A DNA stretch of 40,458 nt. Source: Lunatimonas salinarum. GTDB taxonomy: Bacteria; Bacteroidota; Bacteroidia; Cytophagales; Cyclobacteriaceae. Within the stretch, counting starts at the first letter, position 1, and every line of letters begins with the position of its first letter. The position numbers and the translations under genes are program-made. The notes under the pieces were generated by a model, which saw only the letters and a list, made by a program, of their open reading frames with translations, was not told the DNA's origin and did not search any database. Positions 15,233-23,831 of this stretch are shown piece by piece. Location: the NCBI RefSeq assembly GCF_017811155.1, contig NZ_JACVCV010000026.1, forward strand, positions 1 to 40,458. Reading direction: 5' to 3'.

Positions 15233-15661
15233 TTATGCATTACCCGAAAATTTTGAATCCAAGGACCATGCTCCTCCTCCTCGGATAATAAGAAAGATGC
15301 TTCCCAGCAACATGCTCCAATCGGTCCGGGTGCCATGCATCATTTCCCAAAAACCCTGATCCTGCAGAATAGCGTACTTGGTGGTGGCGATGGCTACCAA
15401 CATGATTATCAAAGTGGGAATGGCAGCCAATCGTGTGAAGAGACCCAGTAATATCAGGATGCCCGAAATTGCCTCAAAGGTACCCACGAAACTACCTAAA
15501 AACTCCGGATTGGGCAATCTGATTTTGGCAAATCGGCCGCCACCACGGGCAGCGGGAAACAGAAACTTTTGAATGCCTTCGGATAAAAATACAACGCCTA
15601 CCATCATGCGAATCAACATCGTGGTTGTGGAAGTGTCTGTACTAAGCGTGGATCGAAGCAT
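15233..15661 (-). CDS. DoxX family membrane protein
   Basis: From the ATG at 15661 this is 142 residues; a TTG at 15682 would add seven. Four hydrophobic segments and the family signature (LIRMMVGVVFLSEGIQKFLFP, LGSFVGTFEAISGILILLG, LPTLIIMLVAIATTKY) identify DoxX, an inner-membrane family first seen with thiosulfate:quinone oxidoreductase and elsewhere linked to redox stress. The role in this organism is unknown. It appears monocistronic. Confidence 0.88.
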   Translation of the reverse strand: MLRSTLSTDTSTTTMLIRMMVGVVFLSEGIQKFLFPAARGGGRFAKIRLPNPEFLGSFVGTFEAISGILILLGLFTRLAAIPTLIIMLVAIATTKYAILQDQGFWEMMHGTRTDWSMLLGSIFLIIRGGGAWSLDSKFSGNA

Positions 15662-15736
15662 GGAGAAAACCCTCAATAGCAAAGAAAGTACCGAGTGCTA
15701 AGGTACAAAAAATCAGCAAATAGGCTAGCAACCTGT

Positions 15737-16063
15737 CTATTGTTTGCCAGTAGGCTTTCTCCGCTGTATGAAGTCTCCAATGGGAGCGGGGTTGTCTTTA
15801 CGGTACTTTTTTCGCTTGGCGCGTCTTTTTTGGCGTCTCAGCTGATTTTGTTCAGAGCCTTTGACCAGCACAGATCTTACCGAAAGCCCCACTTGACCCT
15901 GATACCAGGGCTTCCTCCCAGCAATATTCACATTTGGCTTGTAATCCACGGATACGGTTAGCCCAAGCAGTGTCATTTCAACTCCGGCAAGGGCATCGAG
16001 TCCAAAGGTGGGGTTTCCATACAAGTGATTGACCCTTCGAGGGGATATTTGACCCAAAAGCAA
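15737..16063 (-). pseudogene. 5'-truncated outer-membrane barrel gene
   Basis: About 108 codons without an ATG start; the first possible start is a TTG at 16063. The sequence NPTFGLDALAGVEMTLLGLT, then SVDYKPNVNIAGRKPWYQGQ and VGLSVRSVLVKG resembles the last strands of Bacteroidota barrel proteins, which usually follow a signal peptide and several more strands. Those are absent: upstream is the promoter of the next, divergent gene. The C-terminus is a basic tail rich in Lys and Arg. I infer that a deletion removed the 5' part. A functional short form is less likely because there is no signal peptide. Confidence 0.6.
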
Positions 16064-16068
16064 CTAAA

Positions 16069-16100
16069 TTGTTTTTATCGCCGTTAATTTTTTAACTTTA
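16069..16100 (+). promoter_or_regulatory. Candidate promoter of the gene at 16125
   Basis: TTG at 16069-16071 and TAACTTTA at 16093-16100, 21 bases apart, resemble the Bacteroidota -33 and -7 (TAnnTTTG) elements. The final G is replaced by A. The start codon follows 24 bases later. Confidence 0.5.
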
Positions 16101-16124
16101 AAAAAACAAATAAACCAAAATGAT

Positions 16125-16868
16125 ATGAAATACCTTGTGGCACTTATGATTGGATTGTTCACTTTTTCGTTGCATGCCCAAACCATCGAAGGGGCGTGGA
16201 AACTCACCCATCAAAACGGAAAGCCCATAACGAACCAAGAGTATATTAAAATTTACCAAGACGGGTATTTTGCTTATGGCGCCAAGGAGACTGGGACGAA
16301 TAAATTTCTGCATGCCGGTGGCGGATTATTTACGATGGAGGGTAGTAACTACGTCGAGCACATGGATTTCTTTACTCCTGATCCGGATCAGGTGGGTACC
16401 AAAAATCAGTATAAGATCGACTTTGCAGATAATAAACTGGTGATTTCCGGTAAGGTAAAAGGCAAAGACCTCATTGAGATCTGGGAAAAAGTGGGCAGCC
16501 GAGAAGATGACCTGACCCAAAACTGGGTGATTACCGGCAGAAAGGTTGATGGAGAGACCCGTTCGATGACCCCTGGAGCACGAAGGACGGTAAAGATCCT
16601 CTCAGGTGGACGCTTCCAATGGATAGCCTTCAATTCCGAAACCAAGGAATTTAGCGGAACCGGTGGGGGTACGTACGAGGCGAAGGATGGCAAATATACC
16701 GAGCAGATTACCTTTTTCTCTCGGGACGATAGCCGCGTGGGCGCATCCCTTGGCTTCGACTACGAAGTGAAGGATAATCAATGGCACCACAGTGGGCTGA
16801 GCTCCACCGGCAATCCGATCTATGAAATCTGGTCTTCCTACCGAGAGGCATACCTGAACAAAAAATAG
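16125..16868 (+). CDS. Secreted two-repeat lipocalin-like protein
   Basis: A 247-residue protein with a signal peptide (about 1-18, cleavage after LHAQ). The mature chain is an internal duplication of about 110 residues. GAWKLTHQNGKP...AGGGLFTMEGSNYVEHMDFF...IEIWEKV is echoed by QNWVITGRKVDG...GTGGGTYEAKDGKYTEQITFF...YEIWSSY. Each half looks like a small lipocalin-like beta-barrel (comparable to DUF4488-type proteins), so the protein is two linked barrels. It has no lipobox. The function, probably binding a small ligand in the periplasm, is inferred from the fold. A candidate promoter lies directly upstream. The gap to the SlyD-like gene is about 60 bases. Confidence 0.8.
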   Translation: MKYLVALMIGLFTFSLHAQTIEGAWKLTHQNGKPITNQEYIKIYQDGYFAYGAKETGTNKFLHAGGGLFTMEGSNYVEHMDFFTPDPDQVGTKNQYKIDFADNKLVISGKVKGKDLIEIWEKVGSREDDLTQNWVITGRKVDGETRSMTPGARRTVKILSGGRFQWIAFNSETKEFSGTGGGTYEAKDGKYTEQITFFSRDDSRVGASLGFDYEVKDNQWHHSGLSSTGNPIYEIWSSYREAYLNKK

Positions 16869-16929
16869 GCGTTTTGACATCCGAATGTTGGTTGTTATGC
16901 CGTAATTTCGGCAAAAAATAAGCGTGATT

Positions 16930-17442
16930 ATGATTGCAGAGAAAGATAAAGTGGTCTCTATCACCTACGAATTGCACGTAGATGACGGAGAAAGCGGCAA
17001 GGAGTTTTTTGAGCGGGTAGATGAAACTCAGCCCTTTGCCTTCCTATTTGGAGCCCAGAACATCCTGCCCAAAATGGAGGAAGCCATTGCCGGCAAGGCG
17101 GTAGGTGATACCTTTGAGGTGGAAATAGACTTTGAAAACGGCTACGGGGATTACGATGAAAGCCGTAAGGTTATCGTGCCCAAGTCGTCGTTTAAAGAAA
17201 ACGGTCAGAAACAACGGCACCTGATGAAGGTAGGTAATGTAGTGTCCATGCAGGACGACAAAGGGAACCCTCTTCGAGGCGAAATCCTGCGTATTGATTA
17301 TCGAGGTGTATTGATGGATTTCAATCCTCCGCTCGCGGGTTTTGACTTGTATTTTTCGGGAAAGGTAGTAGCGATTCGGGAGGCGGACGCTTCTGAGTTG
17401 GAACACGGCCATGCCCACGAACCCGGAGGCCACGCACATTAA
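16930..17442 (+). CDS. SlyD-like FKBP peptidyl-prolyl isomerase
   Basis: From the ATG at 16930 this is 170 residues (a GTG at 16924 would add two). It has the SlyD arrangement: a split FKBP domain with an inserted chaperone flap (FENGYGDYDESRKVIVPKSSF, then GNVVSMQDDKGNP) and closing FNPPLAGFDLYFSGKVVAI. The C-terminus is histidine-rich (HGHAHEPGGHAH), as in SlyD proteins that bind nickel or other metals. It has no signal peptide, so it acts in the cytoplasm as a folding helper and possibly a metal store. A strong terminator follows. Confidence 0.9.
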   Translation: MIAEKDKVVSITYELHVDDGESGKEFFERVDETQPFAFLFGAQNILPKMEEAIAGKAVGDTFEVEIDFENGYGDYDESRKVIVPKSSFKENGQKQRHLMKVGNVVSMQDDKGNPLRGEILRIDYRGVLMDFNPPLAGFDLYFSGKVVAIREADASELEHGHAHEPGGHAH

Positions 17443-17481
17443 CAGCGAGGCAGCAACTTCGCCATAGGATTCATACTAAGA

Positions 17482-17519
17482 GACCCCAAGCAACTATACC
17501 TGGTCGCTTGGGGTCTTTT
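17482..17519 (+). terminator. Rho-independent terminator after the SlyD-like gene
   Basis: A perfect 10-base stem, GACCCCAAGC (17482-17491) / GCTTGGGGTC (17506-17515), with a 14-base loop and then TTTT. It ends the plus-strand unit before the convergent GMC gene. Confidence 0.85.
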
Positions 17520-17560
17520 CGTTGCTGACATCTCGGGCCTTTGTGCGGCAACTGTATGGA

Positions 17561-19258
17561 CTATCCCTGTTTAACCGCATGATCTACCGCCCGTGCTGCC
17601 AGCGCCATATAGGTCAGAGATGGGTTTTGGGTGCTCGTCGAGGTCATACAAGCCCCATCTGTGACGTATACATTTTGACAGCTATGCAGCTGGTTCCATT
17701 TGTTTAGCAGGGATGTCTGAGGGTCATGGCCCATGCGTACACCGCCCATTTCATGGATATCCAAGCCCGGTGCCCGTTTGTCGTCGCGGGTTCTGATATT
17801 TTTGAATCCGGCCGCATCAAACATCTCCGAAACCTGCTCTATATAATCCTTGATCATGGCTTCGTCGTTTTGATCGTAATCTACGGATACCCGAAGCAAG
17901 GGCATGCCCCATTCATCCTTTTGGTTAGTATCCAATGCCACGTAGCTAGCTTCTTTGGGAATGGTTTCGCCCATCATGTGAGAACCCACTCGCCAAGGGC
18001 CCCACTGCGGGTTTAACAGGCTGTTCTCCAAATTTTCACCGATATCAGACTGGTCTGTGAGGATGGATCTGCTGCCGCTAAACCCGGCTGCATAGCCCCG
18101 GAGGAAGTCCGTTTCCTGCCGAAACACGTTGCGGAATCTCGGAATGTAGCCGCCGTTGGGCCGCTTTCCTTGGGTAGTGTATTCCTGTAGTCCCTCGTAC
18201 TCCGCAGATACGCCTGCCCGGTAGTTGTGGAAAGCGATGTATTTGCCCAGCAGTCCGTTGTCATTGCCCAGCCCGTTTGGAAATCGGCTGGAGGTAGAAT
18301 TGAGCAATACCAGGTTGGTGTTTAGGGCACTGGCATTCAGAAAGATCAAGTCAGCATAGTATTCGGTGGTCTCCTTTGTGAGGGAATCGATGACCAAAAC
18401 CCCCTTGGCACGGCCTTTCGCCTCGTCGTACAGAATAGAATGAACCACGGCGTTGTTTTGAAGGGTCAGGTTACCGGTCTTCATAGCCCAAGGCAGGGTG
18501 GCAGAGTTGCTGCTAAAATACCCACCAAAAGGACAGCCACGTTGGCACAATACCCGGTGCTGGCACAGTGCACGGCCTTGCTTGGCATAATATTCGGCAT
18601 TGCCGGTGATGTGCGCGCAGCGGCCAATGATGATATCTCTGCCCGGGTACTTTTCTGCCACAAAACCCTTGAAGTATTGCTCCACGGCAGACAACTCCAT
18701 GGCAGGCAAAAACTCCCCATCAGGGAGGTTCGGAAGGCCGTCCCGGTTGCCGGAAACGCCCACAAACTTCTCTACATGGCTATACCAGGGAGCGAGGTCT
18801 TCGTAGCGGATAGGCCAATCCACCGCAAATCCGTCGCGGGCCGGTCCCTCAAAGTCAAAATTACTCCATCGCTGCACCTGACGGGCCCATAGCAGGGATT
18901 TCCCGCCGGTCTGATAGCCTCTGATCCAATCAAAGGGCTTGTCCTGCACATAAGGGTGCTCGGTATCCTTAACGAAAAAATGCTGGGCATCTTCCCGAAA
19001 GGCATAGCAACGGCTTACGATGGGGTTTTCTTTCTGTATATCCGCTGGGATGGTTCCTCGGTGTTCAAACTCCCAAGGTTTCAAGTTGGTAGTCGGGTAG
19101 TCCTTTAGGTGGTCTACCGCCCTTCCGCGTTCCAGCACGAGTGTTTTGAGACCCTTCTCGGTTAGCTCTTTGGCTGCCCAACCTCCACTCATGCCAGATC
19201 CTATGACGATCGCATCGAAGGTGTTGTCTTTCGCGTGTTGAATATTGAGATTAGCCAT
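17561..19258 (-). CDS. GMC family oxidoreductase
   Basis: A 565-residue FAD enzyme from the ATG at 19258, which overlaps the end of the subunit-3 gene by 8 bases; an in-frame start at 19294 is less likely. The dinucleotide-binding motif is VIGSGMSGGWAAKEL near the N-terminus, followed by LERG. Near the C-terminus are HEMGGVRMGHDP and the closing NVYVTDGACMTSTSTQNPSL, which form the GMC signature with the usual active-site region. It resembles the large subunit of gluconate 2-dehydrogenase and related sugar dehydrogenases, which oxidise a sugar or polyol and pass electrons to a cytochrome. No cytochrome c subunit gene is next to it. The partner subunit is encoded immediately upstream. Confidence 0.9.
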   Translation of the reverse strand: MANLNIQHAKDNTFDAIVIGSGMSGGWAAKELTEKGLKTLVLERGRAVDHLKDYPTTNLKPWEFEHRGTIPADIQKENPIVSRCYAFREDAQHFFVKDTEHPYVQDKPFDWIRGYQTGGKSLLWARQVQRWSNFDFEGPARDGFAVDWPIRYEDLAPWYSHVEKFVGVSGNRDGLPNLPDGEFLPAMELSAVEQYFKGFVAEKYPGRDIIIGRCAHITGNAEYYAKQGRALCQHRVLCQRGCPFGGYFSSNSATLPWAMKTGNLTLQNNAVVHSILYDEAKGRAKGVLVIDSLTKETTEYYADLIFLNASALNTNLVLLNSTSSRFPNGLGNDNGLLGKYIAFHNYRAGVSAEYEGLQEYTTQGKRPNGGYIPRFRNVFRQETDFLRGYAAGFSGSRSILTDQSDIGENLENSLLNPQWGPWRVGSHMMGETIPKEASYVALDTNQKDEWGMPLLRVSVDYDQNDEAMIKDYIEQVSEMFDAAGFKNIRTRDDKRAPGLDIHEMGGVRMGHDPQTSLLNKWNQLHSCQNVYVTDGACMTSTSTQNPSLTYMALAARAVDHAVKQG

Positions 19259-19805
19259 TGGTATTGATTCGTTCGATTTCGGAAACGGGTACACTGCCTC
19301 TATATCCCCCGGGGATCATGTTATAGGGCATTATTTCGGTCATGTAGTAGGAAGAGGTGAGGAACCCCTGCAAAGCGAATCGCTTGGTGGTTGTCAAAAA
19401 TTCCTTCACCTTGGTCGCTTGGCCATCCTCTTTGGATATAAGCTGCCGGTAGGTATCGGCGGCCTCTTTGGATTCCATCATCCCAAGCGTCTTTCCGAAG
19501 CTTTTTTCGGTGAAAGCATCGATCGCTTTCAGTCCTGCTACAAAGTTGGCCTGGTCTTGGTCGGACAGGCAGTCGTTGGCCATGATGAGCACAAAGTCCG
19601 GCACGTCCACTTCTTCGGCTTTTTTTAGCTTCACGCCAGGAAGTATCGTATTAACTACACTGGTGAGTGTGGCTTTGTCTGATTCGGTGATCTGAAGCTT
19701 TTTATACGCGTCCAATACAGACTCTTGGCTAAAATCACAAGAGGGAATCCATACTGCCGCACCTGTCAGCAGCGCTAGTTGTTTAAGGGCTAACCTTCTA
19801 TCCAT
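19251..19805 (-). CDS. Gluconate 2-dehydrogenase subunit 3 family protein
   Basis: A 184-residue exported protein. The N-terminus MDRRLALKQLALLTG has a twin-arginine pattern and ends in a cysteine (IPSC, residue 23), suggesting Tat export with lipid attachment. The body has the family signature (LTSVVNTILPG, DVPDFVLIMANDCL, YYMTEIMPYNMIPGGYRGSV). Such small subunits travel with GMC enzymes and help carry the folded flavoprotein across the membrane. It is co-transcribed with the GMC gene, with an 8-base overlap. Bases 19806-20071, between it and the divergent TonB receptor gene, show no clear promoter to my eye. Confidence 0.9.
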   Translation of the reverse strand: MDRRLALKQLALLTGAAVWIPSCDFSQESVLDAYKKLQITESDKATLTSVVNTILPGVKLKKAEEVDVPDFVLIMANDCLSDQDQANFVAGLKAIDAFTEKSFGKTLGMMESKEAADTYRQLISKEDGQATKVKEFLTTTKRFALQGFLTSSYYMTEIMPYNMIPGGYRGSVPVSEIERINTNG

Positions 19806-20071
19806 TGGGTAACTGTTCGGTATCTTGATCCACCAAGTTAGCTTTTTTTGATAAATCTCCGAAGCTTTTTTTGATCGGTACCCTTAGCCGTTTAAAATAC
19901 GGCTAAATTTGCTGCACAATGCCCTTTCGGTAGCGCTAGTCACTTGGAAAAATTATATCCGTCTCGCGCTTATGACACTGGCACATGGGTTATCATAAAA
20001 AGTATAGTTCCATGAGTCGGTAGCGAAACTTTCTGACGTGAAGAAACATTGATAAAGCAATCAATACATTT

Positions 20072-22321
20072 ATGAAAAAATATTTACTTGCGATCATTCT
20101 ATTCCTTCCCCTTGTGCTCCACGCACAAACCATCGTTCAGTTGGCGGATAGCAAGACCGGGGAACCCATTCCTTACGTGTTTGCCAAGCTAGGCAGTCAG
20201 CGTACCTTTGTATCGGATGAGCAGGGGAGGATCGAGGTATCCCTCACCCAACCGGAAGAGATGGTTTTCACCCACGTGGCTTTCCAAACTACCTCTGCTC
20301 AGGTACCCATTGCAGGGGAAATTACCATCCGACTAGAAAGAAGTGACAATACCCTCTCGGAGGTAGTGGTGTCCTCCTTTGAATCGGAGCGGCCGCTCTT
20401 GACGCAGGCTGCTGCGATCGTACGGGTGACAGAAAGCGAGCTTTCCCGATTTAACGAAACCTCGGTGGTCCATGCCTTTAATACCAAGCCGGGTGTTCGG
20501 GTGGAGGAACGTGCTCCTGCTTCCTATCGGATTTCCATCCGTGGTAGCTCCTTAAGGTCTCCTTTTGGCGTGAGAAACATTAAGGTTTACTGGAACGACA
20601 TCCCGTTCACCGGAGCTGACGGAACCACGCCGCTAAACCTATTGGACCTATCCAATATAGAAAATACAGAAATCATCAAAGGCCCCGCTGGAAGTATCTA
20701 CGGTGCAGGAAATGGGGGGGTGATCAGCTTTAGCAGCAAGCAGCAAATAGACGAAAATCGGATCAGTGCAGACTTTTCGGCCGGTGACTTTGGCCTGATA
20801 CGATACCGGCTAGGCGTGCAGCAACAGCTTGAAAACGGAGGTATCAGCGTTTCCTATGCAAAGCAAAAGGCAGACGGCTACCGCGATCACACCGCGATGG
20901 ATCGGGAAGTATTCCAAATGGCAGGCATCTTTCGTCCTTCCGAGAAACAACGCATCAACACCCAAGTGCTCTACTCCGATCTGTTTTACCAGCTTCCAGG
21001 GGCACTTACAGAGGCCCAACGCGCCGATAATCCACGGCAAGCAAGACCCGGATCCGCTGCACAAAATGCCTCCATTGCGCAAAAGTCCCTGTACGGTACG
21101 TTGGGTCATGAATACTTATTTAGCCCGAAGACCTCCAATAAGACCTCTTTATACGTCAATACTACCGATTTTGAAAATCCGTTTAACCTCGATTACAAGA
21201 AGGAGACGCAGTTTAGTTACGGAGGTAGGACCAGCTTTACCCATAATGGAACGCTAGGGAGTATTCCCATCAGGGTGATCGGTGGAGGGGAATACCAGTT
21301 TGCCAAAACCGCTGCCCAGAACTTTGGCAACCGCAACGGTTTGGCTGATACGATCCGATTCAGTGACGACCTGATCACCAGTACGGCATTTCTCTTTCAG
21401 CAAGTAGAAGCAGAACTGACCGATCGTTTATTGCTAACCTTGGGATTGAGTGAAAACTTTTCCAAAATTGACATTGCCCGAAATATAGATGCCGCCAGAG
21501 GGATTCCTTCTTCGGCACAGCGAACCTTTGACCCGGTTATCATTCCCCGTGTAGCGCTTTCTGCCCGACTTAGCGAAAGTTCAGCCCTGCATGGCAGTAT
21601 TTCTTCGGGATTTTCTCCTCCCACCATTGATGAAGTAAGAACTAACGAAGGAAGTATCAATTTAGACTTGGAAGCGGAAAAGGGCATCAATTATGAACTG
21701 GGATACCGCTCCAGCTATGCAAATGGGCTGGTCAACCTGGATGTGACGGCGTTCTATTTTCGTCTGGACGAAGCGATCACCACTTTTACCAACGAACAGG
21801 GCGTCGTCCTCTTTCGAAATGCAGGGGCCACGGACCAAAAGGGCCTTGAGGGGCAGATTGATTATGCGCTGATACGCAATCAGCTGTCATTCGTGCAGGA
21901 GTTAAAGCTCACCCACGCCTATACCGGGCATTATTTTACATTCAGCAATTTTGTGTCCGGTGGAAATGATTTCAGTGGAAACCGCCTAACCGGAGTATCA
22001 CCGCATACGCTGATCAATAAAGTCGATATTCGGACACGAATCGGCATCTATGCCAACCTGACCCATCAGTTTGTGGATGATATCCCCCTCAATGACGCCA
22101 ATACGATCTATCAAGAGGCCTATCATCTGGTGAATTTTCGGATGGGCTGGCGGAGTAACCTCGGTGCCCGATGGGATCTTGAGGTTTTTGCCGGAGCGGA
22201 AAATCTCCTCAATGAATCTTATAGCTTGGGCAATGATCTAAATGCCTTTGGAGGAAGATTTTACCAGCCAGCAGCACCCCGAAATTACTACGGTGGCATC
22301 AAGATTGGTATGAAGTATTGA
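20072..22321 (+). CDS. TonB-dependent outer-membrane receptor
   Basis: A 749-residue receptor with a signal peptide (1-19, cleavage after LHAQ). Residues about 20-90 form a carboxypeptidase-like regulatory domain (LADSKTGEPIPYVFAKL...). Then come the TonB-linked plug (SSFESERPLLTQAAAIVRVTE, IRGSSLRSPFGVRNIKVYWNDIP, EIIKGPAGSIYGAGNGGVISF) and a long barrel ending in GGIKIGMKY. Length and layout match receptors for iron-siderophore or similar complexes. The substrate is not determinable; no SusD-like partner gene follows, which argues against glycan uptake. The nitroreductase gene begins 59 bases later and may be co-transcribed. Confidence 0.93.
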   Translation: MKKYLLAIILFLPLVLHAQTIVQLADSKTGEPIPYVFAKLGSQRTFVSDEQGRIEVSLTQPEEMVFTHVAFQTTSAQVPIAGEITIRLERSDNTLSEVVVSSFESERPLLTQAAAIVRVTESELSRFNETSVVHAFNTKPGVRVEERAPASYRISIRGSSLRSPFGVRNIKVYWNDIPFTGADGTTPLNLLDLSNIENTEIIKGPAGSIYGAGNGGVISFSSKQQIDENRISADFSAGDFGLIRYRLGVQQQLENGGISVSYAKQKADGYRDHTAMDREVFQMAGIFRPSEKQRINTQVLYSDLFYQLPGALTEAQRADNPRQARPGSAAQNASIAQKSLYGTLGHEYLFSPKTSNKTSLYVNTTDFENPFNLDYKKETQFSYGGRTSFTHNGTLGSIPIRVIGGGEYQFAKTAAQNFGNRNGLADTIRFSDDLITSTAFLFQQVEAELTDRLLLTLGLSENFSKIDIARNIDAARGIPSSAQRTFDPVIIPRVALSARLSESSALHGSISSGFSPPTIDEVRTNEGSINLDLEAEKGINYELGYRSSYANGLVNLDVTAFYFRLDEAITTFTNEQGVVLFRNAGATDQKGLEGQIDYALIRNQLSFVQELKLTHAYTGHYFTFSNFVSGGNDFSGNRLTGVSPHTLINKVDIRTRIGIYANLTHQFVDDIPLNDANTIYQEAYHLVNFRMGWRSNLGARWDLEVFAGAENLLNESYSLGNDLNAFGGRFYQPAAPRNYYGGIKIGMKY

Positions 22322-22380
22322 GCCCAAAGGGAACAAATTGGGTACGAAAAACCATTGGTATCCTTAAAAAGCGATAACTT

Positions 22381-22986
22381 ATGATGAACAGACCCATATT
22401 CAATGTAGAGGAGGTAAACAAGGTGATCCGCAACAGGCGTTCCATGTTTGTCACGCAATTTAAGCAGAATGATCCGGTAGATGACAGTCTGATAGAGGAG
22501 ATATTGGAAAATGCCAACTGGGCACCTACCCATAAGTTGACCGAACCCTGGCGCTTTGTGGTGTTTAGCGGGGAAGGGCTACGGAAGTTTGCGGATTTCC
22601 AGGCAGACTTGTACATGCAGCGCAGTGAAAAAAACGGCAACTTTATCGAGGCCACCTATCAGAAGTTAAAGGAGAATCCGCTCAAGGCTTCGCATATCAT
22701 TGCCATCATCATGAAGCGGGACTTGAAGGCCAATCTACCAGAAATGGAAGAGGTAGCGGCAGTAGCGATGGCAGTGCAAAACATGTACCTCACCGCCGCA
22801 GCCCATGGGCTTGCAGCCTATTGGGGTACTGGCGGCCCCACTTTCTGGCCCGAAGCCAAGGAACACTTTGGTCTGGGGGAAGAAGACAAACTGATGGGCT
22901 TCTTTTACGTGGCCAAACCCGCTACCGACCGATGGCCACAAGGCAAGAGAAACCCAATAGCCGACAAGGTGTCTTGGGTAAAGTAA
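22381..22986 (+). CDS. Nitroreductase family protein
   Basis: A 201-residue FMN-dependent enzyme of the nitroreductase superfamily. Visible signatures are RNRRSMFVTQF near the N-terminus (phosphate-binding arginines), ILENANWAPTHKLTEPWRFVVF, and the late GLAAYWGTGGP and KRNPIADKVSW. It reduces nitro compounds or quinones with NAD(P)H; the natural substrate is unknown. It has no signal peptide. It lies just downstream of the TonB receptor gene and ends at a terminator shared with the convergent FKBP gene. Confidence 0.9.
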   Translation: MMNRPIFNVEEVNKVIRNRRSMFVTQFKQNDPVDDSLIEEILENANWAPTHKLTEPWRFVVFSGEGLRKFADFQADLYMQRSEKNGNFIEATYQKLKENPLKASHIIAIIMKRDLKANLPEMEEVAAVAMAVQNMYLTAAAHGLAAYWGTGGPTFWPEAKEHFGLGEEDKLMGFFYVAKPATDRWPQGKRNPIADKVSWVK

Positions 22987-22987
22987 C

Positions 22988-23020
22988 AAAAAAAAGGAGG
23001 CAATAAAACCTCCTTTTTTT
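22988..23020. terminator. Bidirectional terminator
   Basis: An A-rich arm with AAAGGAGG (22993-23000), an 8-base loop and CCTCCTTT followed by more T. Runs of A and T on both sides serve the convergent nitroreductase and FKBP genes. Confidence 0.85.
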
Positions 23021-23042
23021 TGGCGTTTGAAGATGCGGCTTC

Positions 23043-23609
23043 TTAATCCATTCCTAAAAAGTCCACCTCAAAAACCAAAATAGAATTGGCGGGAATGTTA
23101 GGAATGTTGGGATTATCCTGATAGCCCATAGGGGACGGAATCACTAATATGCCCTTTGAGCCACTTCGTAAGCGACGAAAACCGGTGGAAAAGCCCTCTA
23201 TGGCCCCCCCTTGGTTGGTAGGTTGACCTACAAAAAAGGTGAAGATATCGTAATTCCTCTCCTCGTTAAAGATATCGTTTTCCTGGGCTACATCTTCCAA
23301 ATTGGTGTCAAATACCGTTCCGTCGGTTAGCATGCCGATATAGTTTGTATAAACGACATTTCCGTTCATGGGCCGGGAGCCTTCGCCTTCTTCCTGCACG
23401 ATCACCACCAACCCGGAGGGGTCGTGGATGCGGTAAAGGCTATCAAAAGCGGCAGTCCGCAGGTAGTCGTTGATTCGGCCTCGGTCGATTTCCAGATTTC
23501 CCTCCCGGTCATATACGGGGCCTCCAAATCCGGAGAAGTTACTTTCGCAGGATATCAGCAAAAACACACTTAAAATGCCCAGCCCATTGATCCATTTGGT
23601 TTTTTTCAT
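23043..23609 (-). CDS. FKBP-type peptidyl-prolyl isomerase lipoprotein (1)
   Basis: A 188-residue lipoprotein with lipobox Cys at 21 (LISC). After a linker, residues about 65-188 form one FKBP domain: LVVIVQEEGEG, VYTNYIGMLTDGTVFDTN, IEGFSTGFRRLRSGSKGILV, NIPANSILVFEVDFL. An inserted stretch (LEDVAQENDIFNEERNYDIF) matches the one in the next two FKBP genes and in GldI of gliding Bacteroidota. It should fold envelope proteins on the periplasmic side of a membrane. It is the last of three related genes in the same direction; a 220-base gap separates it from the second. Confidence 0.88.
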   Translation of the reverse strand: MKKTKWINGLGILSVFLLISCESNFSGFGGPVYDREGNLEIDRGRINDYLRTAAFDSLYRIHDPSGLVVIVQEEGEGSRPMNGNVVYTNYIGMLTDGTVFDTNLEDVAQENDIFNEERNYDIFTFFVGQPTNQGGAIEGFSTGFRRLRSGSKGILVIPSPMGYQDNPNIPNIPANSILVFEVDFLGMD

Positions 23610-23656
23610 GTGTCTATAATTGATTTTTCAAAGGTCACATGGAATCTCGCATGTTT

Positions 23657-23676
23657 GCCCCGATAGCTATCGGGGC
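23657..23676. repeat. Perfect 20-base palindrome
   Basis: GCCCCGATAGCTATCGGGGC is perfectly self-complementary with no loop. It lies in the gap between two FKBP genes. From general knowledge, CCCGATAGCTATCGGG-type palindromes recur many times in Bacteroidota genomes as REP-like elements. A transcript could form a hairpin there. Confidence 0.7.
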
Positions 23677-23831
23677 ATCCCACTGTGTGACGGGTACGTC
23701 ATGCTCGATTTCATGTGTGTATATTTTTGTCAATCCAAATCAGTCTATATTTTTAGTTGCTGCTGATCGTAAGGTACTTTTTTGTCGAAGGAACCATACA
23801 ACGGATAGCCTATGCGGTAATTTCAGTACAG

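Noticed and set aside
16903-16910. TAATTTCG as -7 element of the SlyD-like gene
   Set aside because: The nearest TTTTG is 26 bases upstream, too far for the usual spacing, so no promoter feature was entered.
20829-21257. Plus-strand frame of 142 codons inside the TonB receptor gene
   Set aside because: Second frame of a strongly supported receptor gene; no own features.
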